Assembly: GCA_005809105.1 (NCBI GenBank)
Contig: SYLI01000097.1
Span: forward strand, 1-35,472
Direction of reading: 5' to 3'
DNA from: Verrucomicrobiales bacterium
GTDB lineage: Bacteria > Verrucomicrobiota > Verrucomicrobiia > Limisphaerales > UBA1100
Length of the DNA: 35,472 nucleotides
Shown: positions 1-8,071 of the stretch, piece by piece
How positions within the stretch are numbered: the first letter of the stretch is position 1
Layout: the number at the start of each line of letters is the position of its first letter
Program-made: the position numbers and the translations under genes
The notes under the pieces: model-generated
What the model was told of the DNA's origin: nothing
Databases searched by the model: none
The model's input: only the letters and a program-made list of their open reading frames with translations

Positions 1-26
1 AGCGAGCACTTGAGGAAGTTTTCGGC

Positions 27-743
27 ATGGGAATGAACTTGGCCAAGCATCAGGGGGGATACCTTTCCCTCAGCGAACTGACGAGCCTGAGTGACGAAGA
101 CGCTGCGGCACTAGGCAAGCATGAGGAAAGGCTTTTCCTCAACGGACTGACGAGCCTGAGTGACGCCGCTGCCGAGGCACTGGCCAAGCATCATGGGGGA
201 TCCATTTCCCTCAACGGACTGACGAGCCTGAGTGACGCCGCTGCCGAGGCACTGGCCAAGCATCGGTGGGGATACCTTTCCCTCAACGGACTGACGAGCC
301 TGAGTGACGCCGCTGCCGAGGCACTGGCCAACCATCGGTGGGGATACCTTTCCCTCAACGGACTGACGAGCCTGAGTGACGCCGCTGCCGAGGCACTGGC
401 CAAGCATCGGGGATACCTTTCCCTCAACGGACTGACGAGCCTGAGCAATACCGCCGCCGAGGCACTGGGCAAGTATGAGGGATACCTAGTTCTCTATGGT
501 CAGGGGAGCCTGAGCCTGAGCCGTGATGACTCTCGCTACTTTGCCCATGTCGCGGACTACGTCCCGGATGGCTTTTTTGAGGGGAACCCCATCACTCCCG
601 CTGAGTTCCATAAGGTTTGGAGTCATGCCGAGTATCGTTATGATGAGGCGGAGGATGCAGCCCAACAGGCTTGGGAGAAGGCCGTTGCCGACCGGGAGGC
701 CGAGTTCAGAGAGGATTGTTATGCCGAGGATGATCTCGATTAG
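27..743 (+). CDS. Leucine-rich-type 23/24-residue repeat protein (possibly 5'-partial)
   Basis: The protein has 238 residues. Residues about 1-165 are a solenoid of 23-24-residue units with the consensus L-x-L-x-G-L-T-S-L-S-D-A-A-A-E-A-L-A-K-H, like the leucine-rich repeat proteins common in Planctomycetes and Verrucomicrobia. The last 70 residues are not repetitive, are rich in Asp/Glu and aromatic residues, and end in a strongly acidic tail. No signal peptide or membrane segment is visible, so it is probably cytoplasmic. The ATG at 27 has a GAGGAAG-like ribosome site at about 12-18, but the frame stays open to base 3 and the upstream codons could belong to another repeat, so the true start may lie outside the window. 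Function is unknown; such solenoids usually bind proteins. It is followed by a 113-base gap before panB. Confidence 0.75.
   Translation: MGMNLAKHQGGYLSLSELTSLSDEDAAALGKHEERLFLNGLTSLSDAAAEALAKHHGGSISLNGLTSLSDAAAEALAKHRWGYLSLNGLTSLSDAAAEALANHRWGYLSLNGLTSLSDAAAEALAKHRGYLSLNGLTSLSNTAAEALGKYEGYLVLYGQGSLSLSRDDSRYFAHVADYVPDGFFEGNPITPAEFHKVWSHAEYRYDEAEDAAQQAWEKAVADREAEFREDCYAEDDLD
69..491. repeat. In-frame tandem repeat, units of 69 or 72 bp (six units)
   Basis: Units begin at 69, 138, 210, 282, 354 and 423, each with the core CTCAACGGACTGACGAGCC or a close variant. A more diverged unit starts at 492. The units starting at 210, 282 and 354 are nearly identical at the DNA level, including third codon positions. 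Unit length switches between 69 and 72 bp, so every change keeps the reading frame. Confidence 0.9.
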
Positions 744-856
744 GTCGATATTATTGCCAGGCGCACCCGCCATGAACGCTGAAGATAGAAATCTCACGCC
801 TGTCTTATCGGCAGGGGGAGTTTTCCCTTGTCGATGCGGCGTCTGATGGGACAGGT

Positions 857-1621
857 TTGCTACGGGTGTCTCCAGCAAAGGTCAGCGCGGCGTGTGTGCG
901 CCAGATGAAGGGGCGCGAGAAGATCGCCGCGCTGACGGCCTATGATTATCCGACAGCCCGCCTGCTCGACGAGTGCGGCGTGCCGCTTCTTCTGGTCGGC
1001 GATTCGCTCGGCATGGTCGTGCTTGGCTACCCCGATACGACCCATGTGACGATGCAGGAGATGCTCCATCACACCCGTGCCGTGGCCCGCGCCTGCCCCG
1101 GCGCCCTCATCGTGGCCGATCTGCCCTTTGGCAGTTACGAGACGCCCGGAGCGGGCGTGGCGAACGCCCGGAGATTGGTTGAGGCGGGCGCCGAAGCCGT
1201 CAAGGCCGAGGGCGGCCGCGCCATCGCCGGACAGGCCCGCGCCATCGTGGATGCGGGCATCCCTTTCATGGGCCATCTGGGGATGCTGCCCCAGCACGTT
1301 CGGGAGGAAGGCGGCTATCACATCAAGGGAAAGAGCGACGAGGAACGCGACGCGCTGCATCACGACGCCGACGCGCTGGAGGCCGCCGGTGTGTTTGCCA
1401 TCGTGCTGGAACTGGTGGCACCGCCGGTGGCGCGGGAGTTGACGGCGCGGATGGCCGTGCCGACCATCGGCATCGGCTCCGGCGCGGACTGCGACGGCCA
1501 GATTCTGGTGACGAGCGACCTGTTCGGCACGTCACCCGGACGAATCCCAAGGCACGTGCAGCCCTCGCGTCTGGGCGACGCCATGCGCGCCGCCGTGGCT
1601 GCATGGAAGGCCGGGCTTTAA
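857..1621 (+). CDS. panB: 3-methyl-2-oxobutanoate hydroxymethyltransferase
   Basis: This cytoplasmic enzyme makes ketopantoate from 2-oxoisovalerate and methylene-tetrahydrofolate, the first committed step of pantothenate and coenzyme A synthesis. The 254 residues carry the whole PanB signature: LTAYD near 26-30, GDSLGM with metal-binding Asp49, ADLPFGSYE with Asp88, VKAEGG with Glu118, GHLGMLPQ near 139-145, the catalytic-type Glu185 in VLELV, and [11 protein letters not shown] near 205-214. Length is slightly under the usual 260-280. No ATG gives a full N-terminus. The start is TTG at 857 or GTG at 866, and the ATG at 905 would remove conserved N-terminal residues. It is the first gene of a compact unit, with moaC 16 bases downstream. 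No panC is in the window. Confidence 0.95.
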   Translation: MLRVSPAKVSAACVRQMKGREKIAALTAYDYPTARLLDECGVPLLLVGDSLGMVVLGYPDTTHVTMQEMLHHTRAVARACPGALIVADLPFGSYETPGAGVANARRLVEAGAEAVKAEGGRAIAGQARAIVDAGIPFMGHLGMLPQHVREEGGYHIKGKSDEERDALHHDADALEAAGVFAIVLELVAPPVARELTARMAVPTIGIGSGADCDGQILVTSDLFGTSPGRIPRHVQPSRLGDAMRAAVAAWKAGL

Positions 1622-1637
1622 AACGCAAGCCAATCGC

Positions 1638-2090
1638 ATGTCGGAACTCACACACATTGACGACCAGGGGCGCGCGGCCATGGTGGACGTGTCGGCCAAG
1701 CCTGCGCAGCGGCGCGAGGCGGTGGCCAGCGGGCGCATCGAGCTTTTGCCTGAAACGGTGTCGCTCATCCAGCAAAGCCAGGTGACCAAGGGCGACGTGC
1801 TGGCGACGGCGCGGCTTGCGGGCATCATGGCTGCCAAGAAAACGGCGGAGCTCATCCCCCTGTGCCATCCGCTGGCGTTGACGCACGTGGCGGTGGACTT
1901 TGAGTGGTGCGAGGAACCCTGCGCGCTGCTGATCCGCGGCTCGGCGCGCACGCAAGGCCCGACCGGCGTGGAGATGGAGGCGCTGACTTGCGTCAGTGTC
2001 GCGGCCCTCACGGTGTACGACATGTGCAAGGCGGTGGATTCTTCCATGCGCATCACCGACATCCGGCTCGATTCCAAGACCAAGCAATGA
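1638..2090 (+). CDS. moaC: Cyclic pyranopterin monophosphate synthase (MoaC)
   Basis: MoaC rearranges the MoaA product to cyclic pyranopterin monophosphate in molybdenum cofactor synthesis. Seen in the 150 residues: LTHID at the N-terminus, [17 protein letters not shown] at about 53-69, the LCHPL loop at 75-79, TGVEMEALT at 109-117, and YDMCKAV with the catalytic-type Asp128 and Lys131. The protein stops after SKTKQ, just before the place where family members normally carry a Gly-Gly-Lys-Ser-Gly tail, so the C-terminus is short. Its stop overlaps the start of the mog gene in an ATGA, so the two are probably translationally coupled. No moaA, moaD or moaE is nearby. Confidence 0.95.
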   Translation: MSELTHIDDQGRAAMVDVSAKPAQRREAVASGRIELLPETVSLIQQSQVTKGDVLATARLAGIMAAKKTAELIPLCHPLALTHVAVDFEWCEEPCALLIRGSARTQGPTGVEMEALTCVSVAALTVYDMCKAVDSSMRITDIRLDSKTKQ

Positions 2091-2575
2091 ACGCCCGCAT
2101 CCCGGTTGGCATCCTCACCATTTCAGACCGCGCCTCCAAGGGCCTCTACGACGACTTGGGCGGGCCCGCGCTCAAGAAGGCGGCGCAGGGCTACGGCTGG
2201 GAGGTGGCCGCCGACGCGCTGGTGGCCGATGAGAAGCGCGACATCCAGCGTGCCATCCGCGAGCAGATTGCGCGGGGCTGCAGCCTCATTCTCACCACGG
2301 GCGGCACGGGTGTGGCGCTGCGCGATGTGACGCCCGAGGCCGTCCGCGAAATCGCCATCCGCGAGCTGCCCGGCTTCGGCGAGGTGATGAGGATGGAGTC
2401 GCTCAAGATCACCCCCAACGCCATCCTCTCGCGCAATCTGGCGGCCGTTGTGGACCGCGCGCTGGTCCTCTGTCTGCCCGGCAAGCCCAGCGGCGCGGTC
2501 GAGTGCCTCTCCTTCGTCGTCGGCGCCATCCCGCATTGCGTGGAGGTGCTGCAGGAAGTGCCGACGAGTTGCTAG
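2087..2575 (+). CDS. mog: Molybdopterin adenylyltransferase (MogA/MoaB family)
   Basis: This family adenylylates molybdopterin before molybdenum insertion. The 162-residue protein has LTISDRAS at 10-17, the ATP/pterin site TTGGTG at 70-75 with RDVTPEA following (Asp80), ELPGFGE near 93-99, SRNLAA near 115-120 and LPGKPSG near 130-136. The start is taken at the ATG at 2087 inside the ATGA overlap with moaC. The same frame is open back to 1904, but that stretch reads moaC out of frame. MogA and MoaB are close relatives and I cannot separate them by eye. Psd follows after 5 bases. Confidence 0.93.
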   Translation: MNARIPVGILTISDRASKGLYDDLGGPALKKAAQGYGWEVAADALVADEKRDIQRAIREQIARGCSLILTTGGTGVALRDVTPEAVREIAIRELPGFGEVMRMESLKITPNAILSRNLAAVVDRALVLCLPGKPSGAVECLSFVVGAIPHCVEVLQEVPTSC

Positions 2576-2580
2576 ATAAA

Positions 2581-3480
2581 ATGCCTGACGAGCCCATCAG
2601 GTACTTCAACCGCTACACCGGGCGTGTGGAGACTGAATTGGTGTACGGCGAGGCGTGGCTGCGCTTGTCGCTCCATCACCCGTTGGGAAAATTCACGATG
2701 CGCGCCATGGGGTGCCGCCCGTGGTTCGCGGCGTGGTACGGCTGGTGGATGAGCCGCGCGTCTAGCCGTGCCCGCATCGCCCCTTTCATCGCGCGGTATG
2801 GGATCAATGCAGCGGAGTTTGCCCAGCCGCCCGACGCGTTCGCCTCCTTCAACGATTTCTTCTCCCGCAAACTTAAATCAGGTGCGCGCCCGGTGGACGC
2901 CGATCCCAAGTCGGTGGTGTTCCCCGCCGATGGCCGCCATCTTGGCTTCGACCGCGCGGCGGCGGTTTCAGGCGTCTTCGTCAAGGGCCAGCGGTTTGAT
3001 TTGGAAACGCTGCTGGGCGACCGGGCGCTGGCCGCGCGTTATGGCGGGGGCGCCATCGTCTTCTCGCGGTTGTGTCCGGTGGACTATCACCGCTTTCATT
3101 TCCCAGTGGCCGGCACGCCCTCCTCCGCGAGAGCGGTGCGCGGAGTGCTTTCTCCAGTGAACGTGCTGGCGTTGCGGCGGCGCATCGAAATCCTGTGGAC
3201 GAACCGCCGGTGGATCACGCAGGTGCAGAGCGAGCACTTGGGCATAGTGCTGGTGGTTGAAATTGGCGCAACCAACGTGGGCAGCACCGTCCAGACGTTT
3301 TCTGCCGGCGCGCCGGCCGCAAAGGGCGGCGAGAAGGGGTACTTTCAGTTTGGCGGCTCGGCGATGGTGACGCTCTTCGAGCCGGGCCGCGTGAAGCTGG
3401 CAGACGATCTCATCGCGCACAGTGGTCAGCAACGCGAACTCTACGCGCACATGGGCGACCGGCTCGGCATGGCGTTGTGA
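2581..3480 (+). CDS. psd: Phosphatidylserine decarboxylase proenzyme
   Basis: Psd converts phosphatidylserine to phosphatidylethanolamine at the inner membrane and cleaves itself to create a pyruvoyl cofactor. The 299 residues show FNDFFSRKLK (91-100), the FPADG motif with Asp117, DYHRFHFP with His173, SPVN (191-194) and the self-cleavage site VGST at 233-236, where Ser235 would become the pyruvoyl group. Asp117, His173 and Ser235 match the family triad. The ATG at 2581 gives the FNRYTG-type N-terminus typical of the longer Psd form; upstream codons to 2503 overlap mog and are unlikely. No phosphatidylserine synthase gene is adjacent. It ends 14 bases from the convergent oxidoreductase gene. 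Confidence 0.95.
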   Translation: MPDEPIRYFNRYTGRVETELVYGEAWLRLSLHHPLGKFTMRAMGCRPWFAAWYGWWMSRASSRARIAPFIARYGINAAEFAQPPDAFASFNDFFSRKLKSGARPVDADPKSVVFPADGRHLGFDRAAAVSGVFVKGQRFDLETLLGDRALAARYGGGAIVFSRLCPVDYHRFHFPVAGTPSSARAVRGVLSPVNVLALRRRIEILWTNRRWITQVQSEHLGIVLVVEIGATNVGSTVQTFSAGAPAAKGGEKGYFQFGGSAMVTLFEPGRVKLADDLIAHSGQQRELYAHMGDRLGMAL

Positions 3481-3494
3481 CACCGGGCCGCCGC

Positions 3495-4646
3495 TTAGCC
3501 CATCACCTCGGCAAGCTTCACCAGTCGGCTGCGTTCATTGAGTGATTTGGCGCCGGCATGGATGATGGCGGTGACTTCAAGAATCTCCTGGTGCGGCACC
3601 GGCTCCACGCGGGTTTCCACCATCTTCAGGAAGACCTGCGCCATGCGAAAGATTTGGTAGTGGTGGCCGAACCAGTAGTTGTCATCGATGGCAGGCGTCC
3701 ACTGGTGGGTCTTGCGGGTGAAGTGAATGGAGGTGTGGCAGTAGAACTGCGCGATGTCGGGCCGGCCGTACCAGATTTCCGCGGGCATGCGGTCGGCGTA
3801 GGTCACCAACGCGTGGCAGGCGGCCTCGCGCGCGTACAGGCTCACGGCGTCCACGCCCGCGCCGGCAAGGGTGACAACCATCCACGCCGGGTGCTGTCCG
3901 TAGATGTGCCAGCCGGGCAGACTCCAGCCGCCGCCCTGGCTGCAAATGACATATTGGATGGGGCCGTGATCGCCCGACGCCTTCATGCGCAGCGCCTCCT
4001 CCGTTCCCCACTGGTGGCGGTACAGGCTCGAGGACATGAGCGGCGCCTTGTGCTTGCGTGCAAATTCAAGAATCCTGCGCGTGCCCGCCACCGTCTCGCC
4101 GATGGGCTTGTCGCAGAACGTGGGCAGGCCGCGTTCGAGCCCCGGCGCGATCAGGTTGAAATGGTCGTCGCCCCATCCGGATGCGTCACCCAGCCACACC
4201 GAGTCGCAATGTCTTACCAATTCGTCGATCGATGAAGCCACCTCGACGCCCGGAAAGGCCTCCGCAAACATCGCGGCGCTGGTCTTGTCGGCGTCGTAAT
4301 AGTGCGTGATGCGCGTGTTGGGGAAGGGCAGCTGCGCAAAGTCCTCCTTGGGATTTCGAAAGTGCGACTTAAACAAATCCACCGGCCCGCGGCTAAGGTG
4401 CTTCTCAATCGCCTTGAGATCCACCGTGGGGTGAAAACCCTGGGCGAAGTGCCACGTGTGTCCGTTGGTTTTCTGCGGCTGCCCACGAATGCTGGCCGAG
4501 ATGACGCCGATGCGCCAAACCTTGCCGGAAGCAGGCGCGCCGGGAGCGGGGGCGGCGAGGGCGGTGGCTGCGGCAGAGAGTGCGCCGGCCGTCGCGCCGG
4601 CCGTGGTGTGAGTCAGGAAGTTCCGACGAGAAGAGAGTGGATTCAT
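3495..4646 (-). CDS. Tat-leader Gfo/Idh/MocA-type oxidoreductase
   Basis: The protein has 383 residues. It begins with SSRRNFLTHTTAGATAGAL, a twin-arginine export signal, then a Rossmann-like domain (about 42-185) and a C-terminal alpha/beta domain. Support for the family is the CDKPIGET segment at 178-185, which corresponds to the E-K-P-x-x-x signature, and the overall length. The usual Gly-x-Gly-x-x-Gly nucleotide loop is not visible: the first strand reads RIGVISASIRG. Cofactor binding is therefore uncertain, and a cofactor-tight or degenerate member is possible. It lies 27 bases downstream of the enolase-superfamily gene on the same strand, so the two form an operon. Family members act on sugars, inositols or sugar acids; the substrate here is unknown. 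Confidence 0.75.
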   Translation of the reverse strand: MNPLSSRRNFLTHTTAGATAGALSAAATALAAPAPGAPASGKVWRIGVISASIRGQPQKTNGHTWHFAQGFHPTVDLKAIEKHLSRGPVDLFKSHFRNPKEDFAQLPFPNTRITHYYDADKTSAAMFAEAFPGVEVASSIDELVRHCDSVWLGDASGWGDDHFNLIAPGLERGLPTFCDKPIGETVAGTRRILEFARKHKAPLMSSSLYRHQWGTEEALRMKASGDHGPIQYVICSQGGGWSLPGWHIYGQHPAWMVVTLAGAGVDAVSLYAREAACHALVTYADRMPAEIWYGRPDIAQFYCHTSIHFTRKTHQWTPAIDDNYWFGHHYQIFRMAQVFLKMVETRVEPVPHQEILEVTAIIHAGAKSLNERSRLVKLAEVMG

Positions 4647-4673
4647 CTTGGGTTCGTTTTGATGGGATGGTGA

Positions 4674-5882
4674 TTAGTAGTCGGCGATGGAGCCGTCCTT
4701 CAAGGTGGCGCCTGGCCATTTGTAGGCCTGCGGTTTCTTGGCCTCCTCGGCGATGACCTTTTCATTCATCTCCACCCCAAGCCCGGGGCCAGGCGGCAGG
4801 CCAACATAGCCCTCCTTGTCCACCGTCCATTCCACCTGCGCGATCCCCTTGGGATTGAACCCAAAGTTGGTGGGATAGAACTCGTGGATGAGGAAGAGCG
4901 GCGTGGCAGCAATGGCGTGCAGGCTGGCGGAGATGCCCAGATTGCTGGCGGTGCAATGGGGTGCCAGAGGCACGTGAAAGGCCTCGGCCAACGCGGCAAT
5001 CTTGCGCATTTGGCTGATGCCGCCGGTGTGGCAGCAGTCGGGCTGGAGTACGTCGATGCATCGCTCATGCAGATAGGGGAGCATTTCCCAAATGGTGCGG
5101 TCGCGCTCGCCCGTTGCCAGCGGGATGTTGATGGCGGCCTTGAGGCGCTTAAACACCTCGATGTTGCCGGGCACGGCGGGCTCTTCGATGAACAGCACGT
5201 CGTAGGGTTTGATCGCCCCGGCCAGCTGGATGAGCGTGGCCGGCGGCACGGCGCAGTGGGCGTCGAACATCACCGTGCCGTCGGGCCCCACACGCTCGCG
5301 CGCGCTGGCGATGGCCTTCACCATCCGGTCAATGTCCGCTGGTGTGCCGGAGTGTTCGTAGATGCCATGCGGCGGAACCTTGAGCGCCTTGTCGGTGTGA
5401 TACACGCGGATGCGCTCGCGCACGGGCCCGCCCAGCAGGCGGTACACGGGCACCCCCCACAATTTGCCGGCCAGATCCCACAGGGCGATGTCGATGCCCG
5501 CCAGCACATGCACCATGAACGGGCCGCCGCGGATGTCGCGGTGCGCGCGGTAGACCTTTTGCCAGAGGTGCTCGATGCGCGTGGGGTTCTCGCCGGCGAT
5601 CAAGTCGTAGAGCGACGCCAGAAGCGTCAGCGCCACGCGCGGATCCACCCCCTTGATTTCCCCCCAGCCGCTGACGCCGTGATTGGTGTCGATGCGCAGG
5701 TACACCACGGGGTTGATCCAGTAGGCCTTGTAGGCGGTGATGCGAATGGAGGAGGTGCGGTCGGCGACGGTTTCTGCCGGGTTGCGGTTGGCGCTCAATG
5801 CGTCCTGCACCATGGCTAATCCGGCGGCGGCGCCACCCAGAGAAATGAAATTGCGCCGCGAGGCGTGCGAAGGGGCTTTCAT
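4674..5882 (-). CDS. Tat-leader enolase-superfamily sugar-acid dehydratase (mandelate racemase/galactonate dehydratase type)
   Basis: The protein has 402 residues. The ATG at 5882 places SRRNFISLGGAAAGLA near the N-terminus, a Tat signal; the frame runs open to 6137 but that region overlaps the divergent esterase. The enolase fold follows: a capping domain (45-165) with IDIALWDLAGK, then the barrel with metal ligands Asp207 (DAHC), Glu233 (FIEEP) and Glu259 (ATGE), QPD at 280-282, and His309 in PHCTAS. This pattern (D-x-H, EEP, GE, PHC) is closest to D-galactonate and D-mannonate dehydratases. The expected reaction is loss of water from a sugar acid to give a 2-keto-3-deoxy acid, here probably outside the cytoplasm. 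It heads the operon with the Gfo/Idh/MocA gene. Confidence 0.85.
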   Translation of the reverse strand: MKAPSHASRRNFISLGGAAAGLAMVQDALSANRNPAETVADRTSSIRITAYKAYWINPVVYLRIDTNHGVSGWGEIKGVDPRVALTLLASLYDLIAGENPTRIEHLWQKVYRAHRDIRGGPFMVHVLAGIDIALWDLAGKLWGVPVYRLLGGPVRERIRVYHTDKALKVPPHGIYEHSGTPADIDRMVKAIASARERVGPDGTVMFDAHCAVPPATLIQLAGAIKPYDVLFIEEPAVPGNIEVFKRLKAAINIPLATGERDRTIWEMLPYLHERCIDVLQPDCCHTGGISQMRKIAALAEAFHVPLAPHCTASNLGISASLHAIAATPLFLIHEFYPTNFGFNPKGIAQVEWTVDKEGYVGLPPGPGLGVEMNEKVIAEEAKKPQAYKWPGATLKDGSIADY

Positions 5883-5964
5883 GAGGGGGAGTGTCGACGG
5901 CTGCGCGTGAGACGCAAGCCCGCTTTGGCGTTGCCACCCTGCGCTCGCCGTGGATACTTTGCGC
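5883..5964. promoter_or_regulatory. Divergent intergenic region of the sugar-acid cluster
   Basis: These 82 bases separate the divergent dehydratase and esterase genes and must hold promoters for both. No clear hexamers or operator palindrome can be read, so this is a positional call only. Confidence 0.3.
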
Positions 5965-6846
5965 ATGCCAAATCTTCTCGTGGTCGTGGCCTGTTTATTT
6001 GCTGCCGCCAATTCGGCCGTGCGCGCCGCCGAGGCCTTTGCGCTGGGGCCAGACTCGCTGCCGCAGCCGGGCGTGCCCCGGGGAGAGCTCATCCAGATGC
6101 CCGCGTTTGCTGGTAGCACCAATTTCCCGGGCACCAAGCGCGACTGGTCGGTCTATGTGCCCCGCCAGTACGATGCGAAGAAACCCGCCTGCCTCATGGT
6201 GTTTTTTGACGGCGGCGGTTACTCCAGCACGAATGGATCCTTCCGCGTGCCCGTGGTGTTTGACAATCTGATTCACCAGCGGGCGATGCCCGTGACTTTG
6301 GGTGTGTTCGTGAATCCGGGCACCGTGCCCGGCGCCGAGCCGGGTGCCTCGGCGCGAAGCAACCGCAGCTTTGAGTACGACTCGACGGGCGACCGCAACG
6401 CGCGGTTTATTCTTGAGGAACTGCTGCCGGTGGTGGCGCGTCGCTGGGCTTTGACAAACGATCCGGCGGGCCGCGCAATCTGTGGCATCAGCTCGGGCGG
6501 CATCGCCGCATTCACGGTCGCGTGGGAGCGGCCCGACCAGTTTGGAAAGGTGGTGAGCCACATCGGCAGTTTTACCAACATTCGGGGCGGCTACGGCTAT
6601 GGTGCGCTGGTGCGCAAATCCAAGGACAAGCCCAAAGCCCTGCGCGTCTTTCTGCAAGAGGGCAGTGCCGACCTGGACAATCTGCACGGCCACTGGCCGC
6701 TGGCCAATCAGGACCTTGCGGCGGCGCTCAAGTTCGCCGGCTACGATCACAAGCTGGTGATGGGCCTCGAAGGCCACAGCGGTAAGCACGGCGGCTCGAT
6801 CCTTCCGGACACGCTGCGCTGGCTGTGGCGTGACTGGGTCAAGTAA
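5965..6846 (+). CDS. Secreted putative esterase (alpha/beta hydrolase, PF00756-like)
   Basis: The ATG at 5965 gives 293 residues starting with a clean Sec signal peptide (LLVVVACLFAAANSAVRAA). A GTG at 5950 would add five residues in front. The mature part matches the Fes/IroE/feruloyl-esterase type: VYVPRQYD at 63-70, FFDGGGY, a GISSG nucleophile elbow (174-178, nucleophile Ser176) and a C-terminal His (271 or 275) in EGHSGKHGG. An Asp in SADLDNL could complete the triad. It is clearly paralogous along its length to the first 290 residues of the fusion protein at 8072-9871. It probably removes ester groups from plant or algal polysaccharide fragments; the substrate is unknown. Confidence 0.82.
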   Translation: MPNLLVVVACLFAAANSAVRAAEAFALGPDSLPQPGVPRGELIQMPAFAGSTNFPGTKRDWSVYVPRQYDAKKPACLMVFFDGGGYSSTNGSFRVPVVFDNLIHQRAMPVTLGVFVNPGTVPGAEPGASARSNRSFEYDSTGDRNARFILEELLPVVARRWALTNDPAGRAICGISSGGIAAFTVAWERPDQFGKVVSHIGSFTNIRGGYGYGALVRKSKDKPKALRVFLQEGSADLDNLHGHWPLANQDLAAALKFAGYDHKLVMGLEGHSGKHGGSILPDTLRWLWRDWVK

Positions 6847-6873
6847 CGAACCTTTTTTAGCGACCCCACCCAC

Positions 6874-8025
6874 ATGACGACCTCCATCATTAAAGGCATG
6901 CGGCCCGGCAGACTTGGCTTGGGTCTCTTGATGCTCGCCTTCACGCTCACGGCCGGCCAGAGCCTGCCGCGCAGCACACCGGAGGCGCAGGGCGTTTCCT
7001 CCGCTGCCATTCGCGCGTTCGTCGAGGCGGCGAACAAACAGGTGGACACCATGCACAGCTTCATGCTGGTGCGCCACGGGCACGTGGTCGCGGAGGGCTG
7101 GTGGAAGCCCGAGGGGCCGGAGAAGCGTCACGTGCTGCATTCGCTCAGCAAGAGTTTTACTTCGACGGCGGTCGGGCTGGCAGTAGCGGAAGGGAAGCTG
7201 AGCGTGGACGACCCGGTGCTGAAGTTCTTCCCGGAGGACGCGCCGGCAGAGCCCTCGGCCAAGCTCAAGGCGATGCGTGTGCGCGACCTACTCACCATGT
7301 CCACCGGACATCAGTCCGAGCCGCGGTTTACGCCGGAGCAGCCGTGGGTGAGGGCCTTTCTCGCGCATCCCGTCGAGCACAAGCCCGGTGCGCACTTCCA
7401 GTACAACTCGCCGGCGACCTACATGCAGTCGGCCATCGTGCAAAAGGTGACGGGGCAGAGCGTGCTCGAGTACCTTCGCCCGCGCCTCTTCGAGCCGCTC
7501 GGCATCGACGGAGCGGAATGGAGCGCGAGCCCGCAGGGCGTGACCGTGGGCGGTTGGGGCCTGCACATCCGCACGGAGGACATCGCGAAGTTTGGACAGC
7601 TCTATCTGCAAAAGGGAAAGTGGAACGGGAAGCAGATCGTGCCCGCCGCGTGGATTGAGCAGGCGACGGCCAAGCAGGTCTCCAACGGCAGCGACCCGGT
7701 GAAGGACTGGGATCAGGGCTACGGTTTCCAGTTCTGGCGCTGCCGGCATGGGGCGTTCCGGGGCGACGGAGCGTTTGGCCAGTTCTGTATTGTGTTGCCC
7801 GATCAGGACACGGTGGTCGCCATCACTTCCGACACCAAAGACATGCAGGCCCAGCTCAATATCGTGTGGGACAAGTTGCTGCCGGCGTTTCACGCGAAGC
7901 CGCTGCTGCAGGACGCGAAGGAGCAGGGAAAACTCAAGGAAGTGCTGGCCAATCTCGCCGTGCCCGAGGGCCACGTGGCCAACGTCATCCGGCCGCCCGG
8001 CAGCGCACCGGTGCCGAAGAAGTAG
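6874..8025 (+). CDS. Exported serine hydrolase of the class C beta-lactamase fold
   Basis: The protein has 383 residues and a signal sequence at about 9-29. The beta-lactamase/transpeptidase-like domain has the S-x-x-K motif SLSK (Ser90, Lys93), LTMSTGH near 140-146, and YNSPATYMQ at 177-185 supplying the tyrosine motif. Proteins of this type hydrolyse esters, amides or beta-lactams. Its place between two esterase genes suggests a carbohydrate or acyl-ester esterase rather than antibiotic resistance. The gap to the upstream esterase is 27 bases and to the downstream fusion gene 46 bases, all on one strand, so a three-gene transcript is likely. Confidence 0.85.
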   Translation: MTTSIIKGMRPGRLGLGLLMLAFTLTAGQSLPRSTPEAQGVSSAAIRAFVEAANKQVDTMHSFMLVRHGHVVAEGWWKPEGPEKRHVLHSLSKSFTSTAVGLAVAEGKLSVDDPVLKFFPEDAPAEPSAKLKAMRVRDLLTMSTGHQSEPRFTPEQPWVRAFLAHPVEHKPGAHFQYNSPATYMQSAIVQKVTGQSVLEYLRPRLFEPLGIDGAEWSASPQGVTVGGWGLHIRTEDIAKFGQLYLQKGKWNGKQIVPAAWIEQATAKQVSNGSDPVKDWDQGYGFQFWRCRHGAFRGDGAFGQFCIVLPDQDTVVAITSDTKDMQAQLNIVWDKLLPAFHAKPLLQDAKEQGKLKEVLANLAVPEGHVANVIRPPGSAPVPKK

Positions 8026-8071
8026 GCACAACCACAAGCCCGAACGGAACACGATTCAACACGACTGGAAT

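Noticed and set aside
69-491. CRISPR-like array
   Set aside because: Units are directly abutted without spacers, keep codon phase and encode a repeat protein.
744-856. Small gene or promoter between the repeat protein and panB
   Set aside because: Frames here are shadows of short length with no ribosome site; no hexamer pair or terminator stem with a T run can be read.
5883-6137. N-terminal extension of the enolase-superfamily gene up to 6137
   Set aside because: It would overlap the coding part of the divergent esterase by about 170 bases and would bury the Tat signal inside the protein; the ATG at 5882 places it at the N-terminus.
6874-8025. Antibiotic-resistance beta-lactamase
   Set aside because: The S-x-x-K and tyrosine motifs only define the fold; the setting between esterases favours a general serine hydrolase.
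7748-8071. Upstream extension of the esterase-lactonase fusion gene
   Set aside because: The added codons overlap the serine hydrolase in another frame and push the signal peptide inward; the ATG at 8072 fits a normal secreted protein.
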